From Tetragonia tetragonoides (taxonomy: Eukaryota; Streptophyta; Magnoliopsida; Caryophyllales; Aizoaceae), in contig CM076140.1 in NCBI GenBank assembly GCA_038025085.1, forward strand, positions 27,870,501 to 27,934,500: DNA of 64,000 nucleotides, read 5' to 3'. This document shows, piece by piece, positions 36,938-47,285 of the stretch. The position numbers and the translations under genes are program-made. The notes beneath the pieces were generated by a model. It saw nothing but the letters and a program-made list of their open reading frames with translations. It did not search any database and was not told the origin of the DNA. How positions within the stretch are numbered: the stretch's first letter is position 1; each line of letters opens with the position of its first letter.

Positions 36938-39900
36938 ATGGGTGAGCCCAGCGAACTAGCAAAGTTGTTAACAGCCATGGAGGATCTTAGGACGTCTTTC
37001 AAATCTCAAGAAGAGCGGATGGCTGCTATGGAAAGAAGAAACCAAGAAGATAGGGAGAACATGGAGACAAGGATGCGCAGAATTCATTGGAGAAACCACA
37101 ACCGTGACCCCGACTTCGATGAGGAGTTTGAAGACACAAGTGGGACTAGAACCAATGACGCTCCTAAACCACGACATCCCTATGATGATGACAGGAACTT
37201 GAAGGTCGAACTCCCTGAATATGACGGTTCCTACGACCCAGAGGCCTTTCTTGATTGGCTTAGAACTATGGAGAGAGTCTTTGAATACAAGGAGTATGAT
37301 GAGCGGCGAAGATGCAAGTTAGCCACGCTTAAACTCACCAAGCATGCTTCTTTATGGTATGAAAACCTAAAGGCTCGACGCAAGAAGGAAGAGAAAGCAA
37401 AGATTGAGACTTGGGACAAACTCAAGAAATATTTAAAGAAACGATTTTTGCCTAAAGAATTTGAGCAAGAACAGTTTTTGAAACTCACATCCTTAAGCCA
37501 AGAAACCTCAAGTGTACAAGACAACCTCCAGAAGTTTGAACATATGCACATGATGTGTGATCTTGAGGAGAAGGAGGAGTTAAAGATCGCGCGGTTCATC
37601 AAAGGTCTAAACCCAACTCTAAGGCGCAAGGTAGAGCTTGTTCCTTACGTAACCTTTGAGGACGTCTGCAAAATTGCTCTCAAGATTGAGAAGCAAGAGA
37701 AGGAGCAAAAACCGGTTGCCCGAGATGTGATTAAAGGCTATACAAATTTTCGGAACCAATACAATGCAAGAGAGAATGCAACATTCTCCAAGAGCGCAAG
37801 TGTCCCTAGCAAGCCCGTAACTCAAGACAAAGGCAAAGCCGTGGCTACTAAGGACAAGAACCAACTGCGTTGTTTCAAGTGTCAAGGATATGGACACTAT
37901 GCCTATGAGTGCGGCTCGAAGAAAGCGCTCACCATCGCTGAGCTAGAAGAGATGGAGCCCTCGTTTGTTATGCCCATAACCGAGGATAGTGATGAAGATA
38001 TTGGAGGGCCATTCATTGAAGATTATGGTATACCCGAGGTTGGAGAGACCCTAATCCTTACGAAATTGCTACATACGACTGTGGCCGTTGATGAGTCCGA
38101 CCAAAGGGAGCAAATATTCCATTCTCGCTGCAAGGTTAGAGGTAAAGTTTGCAATTTGATTATTGACTCTGGGAGTTGTACTAATGTTGCCTCTAAAGAG
38201 ATGGTTGATAAGCTTGATTTGCCTACTAAAAGTCATCCTAAACCCTATACTGTGCAATGGTTGAATGATGGGGGAGGGTTAAAAGTGACTAAACAAGCTA
38301 GAGTTTGCTTTACTTTAGGGTGTTATAAAGACGATCTATGGTGTGATGTACTGCCTATGGGTGTTTGTCATATATTGTTAGGTCGTCCTTGGCAATTTGA
38401 TAGGAAAGTTAGTCATGATGGTGTAAACAATATCTATACTGTTGAGCATAACCAGAAACGAATCAAATTGTTACCCTTGACTGCCACTGAAGTTAAAGAA
38501 GCAAAGGCTAGTAAAAAGGCGAGTCGTGTAATGGTCATAGGAGAGAAAGAGATGGAAAAAGAGGTGGCTAGTGAAACTATGAGCTACCTAGTGTTGTTGT
38601 TTGAGCCTAACATGTGTAACAATCCCAATTATGATCCTGAGTTACGCCTATTGTTAGAGAGGTTCAAAGAAGTATTCCCCGAGGAGTTACCCCCTGGTTT
38701 GCCTCCTATGCGTGGCATAGAACACCAAATTGACCTAGTTCCTGGAGCACCACTTCCAAATAGGCCAGCATATCGGTGTAACCCCGAAGAAGCCAAAGAG
38801 TTACAAAGACAAGTTGAAGAGCTTGTGCAAAGAGGCTATGTGAGAGAAAGTCTAAGTCCATGCGCTGTTCCTGCGTTACTTGTGCCTAAGAAAGATGGGA
38901 CATGGCGTATGTGCATTGATAGTAGAGCTGTCAACAATATCACAATCAAATATAGGTTCCCTATGCCAAGATTAGATGATATGTTAGACGAGCTACATGG
39001 TTCCCAGTTGTTTTCCAAGATAGATCTTAGAGCTGGATACCATCAAGTGAGAATCAAGGAGGGGGATGAATGGAAAACCGCGTTCAAGACACGACATGGT
39101 TTGTATGAGTGGTTAGTAATGCCTTTTGGCTTGTGCAACGCTCCTAGCACATTCATGAGGTTGATGAACGAGGTATTGAGAGCATTCCTTGGTAAATTTG
39201 TTGTGGTTTACCTTGATGATATTCTTATATTCAGCAAGACCAAGGAGGAACATCTAGTACATCTACAGCGCGTATTTGAGAAGTTAAAGGAACAACAGCT
39301 TTTTGGCAAGTTAGAGAAGTGTGATTTCATGCTTCCTAAGGTTATATTCCTTGGTTACATTGTATCCAAAGATGGTGTACATGTTGATCCATCCAAGGTA
39401 GAAGCTATGGCTTCATGGCCAGCTCCAACCAATATACATGAGGTACGTAGTTTTCATGGCTTGGCATCATTTTATCGGAGGTTTATACGCAATTTTAGTT
39501 CCATTACTGCTCCTATTACTGAATTAATGAAAAAAGGAGAGTTTAATTGGAGTGAAAGTGCGCAAAAGGCCTTTGTTGAGGTCAAAGAGAAGTTGTGTCA
39601 AGCACCTATTCTAGCATTACCCGATTTTGATAGATTGTTTGAGGTTGAATGTGATGCTAGTGGGGTGGGTATAGGCGCTGTTTTAATTCAAGAAAAACGT
39701 CCTATTGCCTATTTTAGTGAGAAATTGAATGGAGCTCGTTTGAATTATTCTACATATGATCGAGAGTTCTATGCAATTGTGAGAGCTTTGGAGCATTGGT
39801 CCCATTATTTAAGGCCTAAGCCTTTTGTGTTGCACTCGGATCATGAAGCTCTCAAGTACATTCATGGCCAACAGAAACTAAACCCTAGACATGCCAAGTG

Positions 39901-41440
39901 GGTAGAGTTTCTACAATCTTTTACATTCTCGGCCAAGTACAAAGATGGGAAGAGCAATGTTGTTGCTGATGCTCTTTCACGAAGAAACCACTTGCTTGTG
40001 ACACTTGAAGCGAAGCTCCTAGGCTTTGAACATCTCCAAGAACTATATGACAAGGATGCTGATTTCTCTGAGTCATTTAGAGCTTGCAAAGAAGGGGAGC
40101 ATGGTGATTATTTCATACAAGATGGGTTTCTATTCAAGAGGAACAAGTTCTGCGTTCCTAGGTCCTCTGTACGTGAGCTATTGGTTAGAGAAGTTCACTC
40201 GGGAGGATTAGCTGGACATTTTGGAGTAACTAAAACCCTTGAGCTGTTACAAGAACACTTTTATTGGCCTAAGATGCTCAAAGATGTACATGCTATTGTG
40301 ACGAGATGCGCTACATGTCAACGGGCCAAGAGTGCTTTTCACAAAGGGTTATACACACCATTACCGGTTCCTAGCATTCCCTGGGAGAGTGTGAGCATGG
40401 ATTTCATTGTGGCACTCCCTAGAACTCAAAGGGGAAAAGATGCTGTGATGGTTGTTGTTGATAGATTGTCCAAGATGGCGCACTTTGTGCCATGTCACAA
40501 GACCGATGACGCCTCTCATGTTGCTGACTTGTTCTATAAAGAGATAGTGAGGCTACATGGCATTCCCAAGACCATTGTGTCAGATCGAGATACTAAGTTT
40601 CTGAGCTACTTTTGGAAGACACTTTGGAGACTCGTTGGGACGAAGTTACTCTTTAGCACTTCACATCACCCACAAACAGATGGGCAAACCGAGGTTACAA
40701 ACAGGACCCTTGGTACTTTGCTTAGAGGGTTGGTGAGTAGAAGCACAAAAGATTGGGATATTAAGCTAGCACATGCGGAGTTTGCATATAACAGAACGCC
40801 TGGATTTACCACGGGTCGTTCTCCATTTGAGATTGTGTATGGCATTAATCCTTATTTGCCTATTGATTTCGTGTCTTTGCCTAGAGATGATGTTATCAAT
40901 GTAGATGCCAAGGCAAGACAACAAGCTTTCCAGAAGACTTGTGAGCAAGTTCGTGCGCGAGTAGAGAAGATGAACTCAAGGTACCAAGCTAGAGCTAACA
41001 AGGGAAGAAAGCAAAATCTATTTGAACCTGGTGACTTAGTTTGGCTACACCTGCGCAAAGAAAGATTTCCTTCTAGACGCAAGAACAAGCTTATGCCTCG
41101 AGCAGATGGTCCTTTTCAAGTTCTAGAGAAGATTGGAGACAATGCATACAAGATTGATCTTCCTAGTGAGTATGGAAACGTGAGCTCAACCTTCAATGTC
41201 GGTGATCTTAGCCCTTACTTAGAGGATACGAATTTGAGGGCAAATTCTTTTAAAGAAGGGGAGGTTGATGCAGGAGCAAGTACGTTAAAGGACAAGCAAG
41301 AAGACGACGAATCAAGAACGTCCAAGAACCCAGTTCTTGAAACGTTAATGCTTGATCTTGAGCTGCTCATTGCCAAGAGTATAATGCCACGTGAGGTAAA
41401 GTGTGAGGTAACTATGTTAGAGTGGCAAGAAGATGACTAG
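36938..41440 (+). CDS. gag-pol: Gag-Pol polyprotein of a CRM-type retrotransposon (1,500 aa)
   Basis: A single frame encodes capsid, protease, reverse transcriptase, RNase H and integrase. The frame is open from 36755 across the primer-binding site, but the first in-frame ATG is 36938 (MGEPSELAKL). Seen in order, numbered from that Met: coiled, charged N-terminus (1-60); retrotransposon Gag domain (about 94-230); zinc knuckle CFKCQGYGHYAYEC (312-325); aspartic protease DSG (410-412); RT with D696 and YLDD (758-761); RNase H D906, E943, D968, D1011; integrase zinc finger H1087, H1094, C1124, C1127; DDE triad D1155, D1216, E1252 (DD35E spacing); GPF of the GPY/F module (1391-1393). The last 57 residues lie in the 3' LTR. 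They replace a canonical chromodomain and resemble in position the CR-motif tail of CRM elements, thought to target centromeric chromatin. No catalytic residue is missing. Confidence 0.96.
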   Translation: MGEPSELAKLLTAMEDLRTSFKSQEERMAAMERRNQEDRENMETRMRRIHWRNHNRDPDFDEEFEDTSGTRTNDAPKPRHPYDDDRNLKVELPEYDGSYDPEAFLDWLRTMERVFEYKEYDERRRCKLATLKLTKHASLWYENLKARRKKEEKAKIETWDKLKKYLKKRFLPKEFEQEQFLKLTSLSQETSSVQDNLQKFEHMHMMCDLEEKEELKIARFIKGLNPTLRRKVELVPYVTFEDVCKIALKIEKQEKEQKPVARDVIKGYTNFRNQYNARENATFSKSASVPSKPVTQDKGKAVATKDKNQLRCFKCQGYGHYAYECGSKKALTIAELEEMEPSFVMPITEDSDEDIGGPFIEDYGIPEVGETLILTKLLHTTVAVDESDQREQIFHSRCKVRGKVCNLIIDSGSCTNVASKEMVDKLDLPTKSHPKPYTVQWLNDGGGLKVTKQARVCFTLGCYKDDLWCDVLPMGVCHILLGRPWQFDRKVSHDGVNNIYTVEHNQKRIKLLPLTATEVKEAKASKKASRVMVIGEKEMEKEVASETMSYLVLLFEPNMCNNPNYDPELRLLLERFKEVFPEELPPGLPPMRGIEHQIDLVPGAPLPNRPAYRCNPEEAKELQRQVEELVQRGYVRESLSPCAVPALLVPKKDGTWRMCIDSRAVNNITIKYRFPMPRLDDMLDELHGSQLFSKIDLRAGYHQVRIKEGDEWKTAFKTRHGLYEWLVMPFGLCNAPSTFMRLMNEVLRAFLGKFVVVYLDDILIFSKTKEEHLVHLQRVFEKLKEQQLFGKLEKCDFMLPKVIFLGYIVSKDGVHVDPSKVEAMASWPAPTNIHEVRSFHGLASFYRRFIRNFSSITAPITELMKKGEFNWSESAQKAFVEVKEKLCQAPILALPDFDRLFEVECDASGVGIGAVLIQEKRPIAYFSEKLNGARLNYSTYDREFYAIVRALEHWSHYLRPKPFVLHSDHEALKYIHGQQKLNPRHAKWVEFLQSFTFSAKYKDGKSNVVADALSRRNHLLVTLEAKLLGFEHLQELYDKDADFSESFRACKEGEHGDYFIQDGFLFKRNKFCVPRSSVRELLVREVHSGGLAGHFGVTKTLELLQEHFYWPKMLKDVHAIVTRCATCQRAKSAFHKGLYTPLPVPSIPWESVSMDFIVALPRTQRGKDAVMVVVDRLSKMAHFVPCHKTDDASHVADLFYKEIVRLHGIPKTIVSDRDTKFLSYFWKTLWRLVGTKLLFSTSHHPQTDGQTEVTNRTLGTLLRGLVSRSTKDWDIKLAHAEFAYNRTPGFTTGRSPFEIVYGINPYLPIDFVSLPRDDVINVDAKARQQAFQKTCEQVRARVEKMNSRYQARANKGRKQNLFEPGDLVWLHLRKERFPSRRKNKLMPRADGPFQVLEKIGDNAYKIDLPSEYGNVSSTFNVGDLSPYLEDTNLRANSFKEGEVDAGASTLKDKQEDDESRTSKNPVLETLMLDLELLIAKSIMPREVKCEVTMLEWQEDD
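41252..41264 (+). other. Polypurine tract, embedded in the integrase coding region
   Basis: AAAGAAGGGGAGG lies just before the 3' LTR (41266) and would prime plus-strand synthesis. It is translated as part of the integrase tail (KEGEV), so the tract and protein are under joint constraint. Coding through the polypurine tract is a known CRM-clade trait. Confidence 0.9.
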
Positions 41441-41927
41441 AAGCTGAAAAGAAGAAGCCTTGGGCGCCAAGGAAACTGTTCCAGCGGTTTTGAGCCTTGG
41501 GCGCTAGGTAATCAGTTGTTCAGTTCTATTTCGTTTAGTATTCCCTTTATTAGTTAGAATATGTTTAGGAGAGTAATAATCTGATTGTTATTAGTATTAG
41601 AAGTCCATTAGGTATTAGGAAAGATGTTAGTTAGTCCGTTTTACAATTGTAGTCAGTTTTGTAGTTAGTTTCCTATTCGGACTAGGATTAGGATTCCGAA
41701 TAGCTTTAGATTTTCTTTGTCTATAAATAGGGGAGAGCTTTGCTATTGTAAACTCGTGCTTTGATGATTAATTATTGAATACGTGAGTATTTACCCCTCA
41801 AACTGAGTGATTCAGGTCGAAACCCTTACGAGTGATTCGTGAGTTGTTCTTGAGTGATTCTTGAACAAGATCCCTTTGTGTGATACTATCAAAGGTTAAT
41901 TTCCGTTTTGTTACTTATTTCACATCA
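41266..41927 (+). repeat. 3' LTR of the CRM-type element
   Basis: 662 bp, identical to the 5' LTR except for three substitutions. The first 175 bases encode the end of the polyprotein (stop TAG at 41438-41440). At 41818 it has C where both the 5' LTR and the solo LTR have T, so that change arose here. A TATA box lies at 41722. Confidence 0.95.
41722..41729 (+). promoter_or_regulatory. TATA box of the 3' LTR
   Basis: TATAAATA at the same LTR offset as in the 5' copy. It could start transcripts that read out into the satellite on the right (from 41933), which would produce RNA opposite to the quoted satellite orientation there; this is inference. Confidence 0.65.
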
Positions 41928-41932
41928 ATATA
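41928..41932. other. Right target-site duplication ATATA
   Basis: ATATA directly follows the CATCA end of the 3' LTR and continues into CAACACAAAAG, the normal satellite sequence. It pairs with 36108-36112. Confidence 0.93.
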
Positions 41933-44900
41933 CAACACAAAAGAACTCAAATCTTTATCACCCTACTCGTATGAGCTTTTAAAAAGCGTAAATGCATTCA
42001 AAAGTTTGAGTTGAAGCTTGTTTGTACTTGTAGACATCCTAGGTGTACTTTCACACTCAAATGAATCCAAACAAAGTATTTGGATGCTTTCTTTTAATAT
42101 ACAGCACAAAATAACTCAAATCTCTTTCACCCTATTCTTATAAGCTTTTAAAACGCGTAAATGCATTCAAAAGCTTGAGTTGAAGCTAGTTTGTACTTGT
42201 AAACATCCAAGGTGTAGTTTCACACTCAGATAAATCCAAACAAAGTATTTGGATGCTTTCTCTTAATATACAACACAAAAGAACTCAAATCTCATTCACC
42301 CTACTCATATGAGCTTTTAAAACCCGTAAATGCATTCAAAAGCTTGAGTTGAAGCTTATTTGTACTTGTAAACATCCAAGGTGTAGTTTCACACTCAAAT
42401 GAATCCAAACAAAGTATTTGGATGCTTTCTCTTAATATACAACACAAAAGAACTCAAATCTCATTCACCCTACTCGTATGAGCTTTTAAAACGCGTAAAT
42501 GCATTCAAAAGCTTGAGTTGAAGTTTGTTTGTACTTGTAAACATCCGAGGTGTAGTTTCACACTCAAATGAATCCAAACAAAGTATTTGGATGCTTTCTC
42601 TTAATATACAACACAAAAGAACTCAAATCTCATTCACCCTACTCGTATGAGCTTTTAAAACCCGTAAATGCATTCAAAAGCTTGAGTTGAAGCTTATTTG
42701 TACTTGTAAATTTCCTAGGTGTAGTTTCACACTCAAATGAATCCAAACAAAGTATTTGGATGCTTTCTCTTAATATACAACACAAAAGAACTCATATCTC
42801 TTTCACCCTACTCGTATGAGCTTTTAAAACTCGTAAATGCATTCAAAAGCTTGAGTTGAAGCTTGTTTGTACTTGGAAACATCCTAGGTGTAGTTTCACA
42901 CGCAAATGAAACCACACAAAGTATTTGGATGCTTTCTCTTAATATACAACACAAAAGAACTCAAATCTCTTTAACCCTACTCGTACGAGCTTTTAAAACC
43001 CGTAAATGCATTCAAAAGCTTGAGTAGAAGCTTTTTTGTACTTGTAAACATCCTAGGTGTAGTTTCACACTCAAATGAATCCAAACAAAGTATTTGAATG
43101 CTTTCCCTTAATATATAACACAAAAGAACTCATATCTCTTTCACCCTACTCGTATGAGCTTTTAAAACGCGTAAATGCATTCAAAAGCTTGAGTTGAAGC
43201 TTCTTTTCACTTTAAAACATTCTTGGTGAAGTTTCATACTCAAATGAATGCAAACAAAACATTTGGGTGCTTTATCTTGATATACTACACAAAAGAACTC
43301 GATCTCTATCACCCTAGTCGTAACTGCTTTTAAAACGCGTAGATGCATTCAAAAGCATGAGTTGAAGCTTGTTTGTACTTGTAAATATCCTAGGTGTAGT
43401 TTCACACTCAAATGAATCCAAACAAAGTATTTGGATGATTTCTCTTAATATACAACACAAAAGAACTCAAATCTTTATCACCCTACTCGTATGAACTTTT
43501 AAAAAGCGTAAATGCATTCAAAAGTTTGAGTTGAAGCTTGTTTGTACTTGTAGACATCCTAGGTGTACTTTCACACTCAAATGAATCCAAACAAAGTATT
43601 TGGATGCTTTCTCTTAATATACAACAGAAAAGAATTCAAATCTCTTTCACCCTACTCGTATGAGCTTTTAAAACGCGTAAATGCATTCAAAAGCTTGAGT
43701 TGAAGCTTTTTTGTACTTGTAAACATCCTAGGTGTAAATTCACACTCAAATGAATCCAAACAAAGTATTTGGATGCTTTCTCTTAATATACAACACAAAA
43801 GAACTCATATCTCTTTCACCCTACTCGTATGAGCTTTTAAAACGCGTAAATGCATTCAAAAGCATGAGTTGAAGCTAGTTTGTACTTGTAAATATCCAAG
43901 GTTTAGTTTCACACTCAGATAAATCCAAACAAAGTATTTGGATGCTTTCTCTTAATATACAACACAAAAGAACTCAAATCTCTTTCACCCTTCTCGTATG
44001 AGCTTTTAAAACGCGTCAATGCATTCAAAAGCTTGAGTTGAAGTTTGTTTGCACTTTAAAACATTCTTGTGTAGTTTCATACTCAAATGAGTTTAAACAA
44101 AACATTTGGGTGCTTTCTCTTAATAGACAACACAAAAGAACACAATCTCTATCACCCTACTCGTATGAGCTTTTAAAACGTGTAAATGCATTCAAAAGCT
44201 TGAGTTGAAGCTTGTTTGTACTTGTAAACATCCGAGGTGTAGTTTCACACTCAAATGAATCCAAACAAAGTATTTGGATGCTTTCTCTTAATATACAACA
44301 CAAAAGAACTCAAATCTCATTCACCCTACTTGTATGAGCTTTTAAAACGCGTAAATGCATTCAAAAGCTTGAGTTGAAGCTAGTTTGTACTTGTAAACAT
44401 CCAAGGTGTAGTTTCACACTCAGATAAATCCAAACAAAGGATTTGGATGCTTTCTCTTAATATAAAACACAAAAGAACTCAAATCTCTTTCACCCTACTC
44501 GTATGAGCTTAAAACGCTTAAATGCATTCAAAAGTTTGAGTTGAAGCTTGTTTGTACTTGTAAAAATCCTAGGTGTACTTTCACACTCAAATGAATCCAA
44601 AACAAAGTATTCGGATGCTTTCTCTTAATATACAACACAAAAGAACTCAAATCTCTTTCACCCTACTCGTATGAGCTTTTAAAACTCGTAAATGCATTCA
44701 AAAGCTTGAGTTGAAGCTTGTTTGTACTTGGAAACATCCTAGGTGTAGTTTCACACGCAAATGAATCCAAACAAAGTATTTGGATGCTTTCTCTTAATAT
44801 ACAACACAAAAGAACTCAAATCTCTTTAACCCTACTCGTACGAGCTTTTAAAACCCGTAAATGCATTCAAAAGCTTGAGTAGAAGCTTTTTTGTACTTGT

Positions 44901-45540
44901 AAACATCCTAGGTGTAGTTTCACACTCAAATGAATCCAAACAAAGTATTTTAATGCTTTCCCTTAATAAAAAACACAAAAGAACTCATATCTCTTTCACC
45001 CTACTCGTATGAGCTTTTAAAACGCGTAAATGCATTCAAAAGCTTGAGTTGAAGCTTGTTTTCACTTTAAAACATTCTTGGTGAAGTTTCATACTCAAAT
45101 GAATGCAAACAAAACATCTGGGTGCTTTATCTTGATATACAACACAAAAGAACTCGATCTCTATCACCCTTGTCGTAACTGCTTTTAAAACGCGTAGATG
45201 CATTCAAAAGCATGAGTTGAAGCTTGTTTGTACTTGTAAACATCCAAGGTGTAGTTTCACACTCAAATGAAACCAAACAAAGTATTTGGATGCTTTCTCT
45301 TAATATAAAACACAAAAGAACTCAACTCTCTTTCACCCTACTCGTATGAGCTTTTAAAACGCAAATGCATTCATAAGCTTGAGCTGAAGCTTGTTTTCAC
45401 TTTAAAACATTCTTGGTGAAGTTTCATACTCAAATGAATGCAAACAAAACATTTGGGTGCTTTATCTTGATATACAACACAAAAGAACTCGATCTCTATC
45501 ACCCTAGTCGTAACTGCTTTTAAAACGCGTAGATGCATTC

Positions 45541-45600
45541 AAAAGCATGAGTTGAAGCTTGTAGATGCGTAGATGCATTTAAAACATTCTTGGTGTAGTT
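45541..45600 (-). repeat. Rearranged satellite monomer
   Basis: After GAGTTGAAGCTTG the sequence reads TAGATGCGTAGATGCATTTA and then jumps to AAAACATTCTTGG. The CGTAGATGCAT motif, normally upstream in the monomer, is partly repeated and about 150 bases of the usual unit are missing. It looks like a deletion with a short templated duplication at the join. Confidence 0.6.
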
Positions 45601-47285
45601 TCATAGTCAAATGAGTGCAAACAAAACAATTGGGTGCTTTCTCTTAATATACAACACAAAATAACTCAATCTCTATCACCCTACTCGTATGAGCTTTTAA
45701 AACGCGTAAATTTATTCAAAAGCTTGAGTTGAAGCATGTTTGTACTTGTAAACATCCTAGGTGTAGTTTCACACTCAAATGAATCCAAACAAAGTATTTG
45801 GATGCTTTCTCTTAATATACAACACAAAAAAACTCAAATCTCTTTCACCCTACTCGTATGAGCTTTTAAAACGCGTAAATGCATTCAAAAGCTTGAGTTG
45901 AAGCTTGTTTGCACTTTAAAACATTCTTGGTGTAGTTTCATACTCAAATGAATGCAAACAAAACATTTGGGTGCTTTCTATTAATATACAACAGAAAAGA
46001 ACTCAATCTCTATCACCCTAGTCGTTAGAGCTGTTACAACGCGTAAATGCATTCAAAAGTTTGAGTTGAAGCTTGTTTGTACTTGTAAACATCCTAGGTG
46101 TAATTTCACACTCAAATGAATCTAAACAAAGTATTTGGATGCTTTCTCTGAATATACAACACAAAAGAACTCAAATCTCTTTCACCCTACTCGTATGAGC
46201 TTCTAAAACGCGTAAATGCATTCAAAAGCTTGAGTTGAAGCTTGTTTGTACTTGTAAATTTCCTAGGTGTAGTTTCACACTCAAATGAATCCAAACAAAG
46301 TATTTGGATGCTTTCTCATAATATACAACACAAAAGAACTCATATCTCTTTCACCCTACTCGTATGAGCTTTTAAAACGCGTAAATGCATTCAAAAGCTT
46401 GAGTTGAAGCTAGTTTGTACTTGTAAACATCCAAGGTGTAGTTTCACACTCAGATAAATCCAAACAAAGTATTTGGATGCTTTCTCTTAATATACACCAC
46501 AAAAGAACTCAAATCTCTTTCACCCTACTCGTATGAGCTTTTAAAACGCGTAAATGCGTTCAAATGCTTGAGTTGAAGCTTGTTTGCACTTTAAAACATT
46601 CTTGGTGTAGTTTCATACTCAAATGAGTTTAAACAAAACAATTGGGTGCTTTATCTTAATATACAACACAAAAGAACACAATCTCTATCACCCTACTCGT
46701 ATGGGCTTTTAAAACGCGTAAATGCATTCAAAAGCTTGAGTTGAAGCTTGTTTGTACTTGTAAACATCCGAGGTGTAGTTTCACACTCAAATGAATCCAA
46801 ACAAAGTATTTGGATGCTTTCTCTTAATATACAACACAAAAGAACTCAAATCTCATTCACCCTACTCGTATGAGCTTTTAAAACGCGTAAATGCATTCAA
46901 AAGCTTGAGTTGAAGTTTGTTTGTACTTGTAAACATCCGAGGTGTAGTTTCACACTCAAATGAATCCAAACAAAGTATTTGGATGCTTTCTCTTAATATA
47001 CAACACAAAAGAACTCAAATCTCATTCACCCTACTCGTATGAGCTTTTAAAACCCGTAAATGCATTCAAAAGCTTGAGTTGAAGCTTATTTGTACTTGTA
47101 AATTTCCTAGGTGTAGTTTCACACTCAAATGAATCCAAACAAAGTATTTGGATGCTTTCTCTTAATATACAACACAAAAGAACTCAACTCTCTTTCACCC
47201 TACTCGTATGAGCTTTTAAAACGCAAATGCATTCATAAGCTTGAGTTGAAGCTTGTTTTCACTTTAAAACATTCTTGGTGAAGTT

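Larger units (their letters stand above)
36113..41927 (+). mobile_element. Full-length CRM-type Ty3/gypsy (Metaviridae-like) LTR retrotransposon, apparently intact
   Basis: A 5,815-bp element with two 662-bp LTRs (TGATG...CATCA ends), an ATATA target duplication, a primer-binding site, one uninterrupted gag-pol frame and a polypurine tract. The LTRs differ at three sites only (36122/41275, 36296/41449, 36665/41818), about 99.5% identity, so the insertion is recent. Order is gag, protease, RT, RNase H, integrase. The reverse transcriptase (LPPGLPPMRGIEHQIDLVPG, RESLSPCAVPALLVPKKDG) and an integrase tail that enters the 3' LTR point to the CRM chromovirus clade, which is known to insert in plant centromeres. 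It lies inside satellite on both sides. I see no frameshift or internal stop, so it may be autonomous. Clade assignment is from recognition, not a tree. Confidence 0.95.

Noticed and set aside
36968..41088. Antisense and shifted frames (60-132 codons) within gag-pol.
   Set aside because: They are shadows of the 1,500-codon polyprotein, which explains the region fully.
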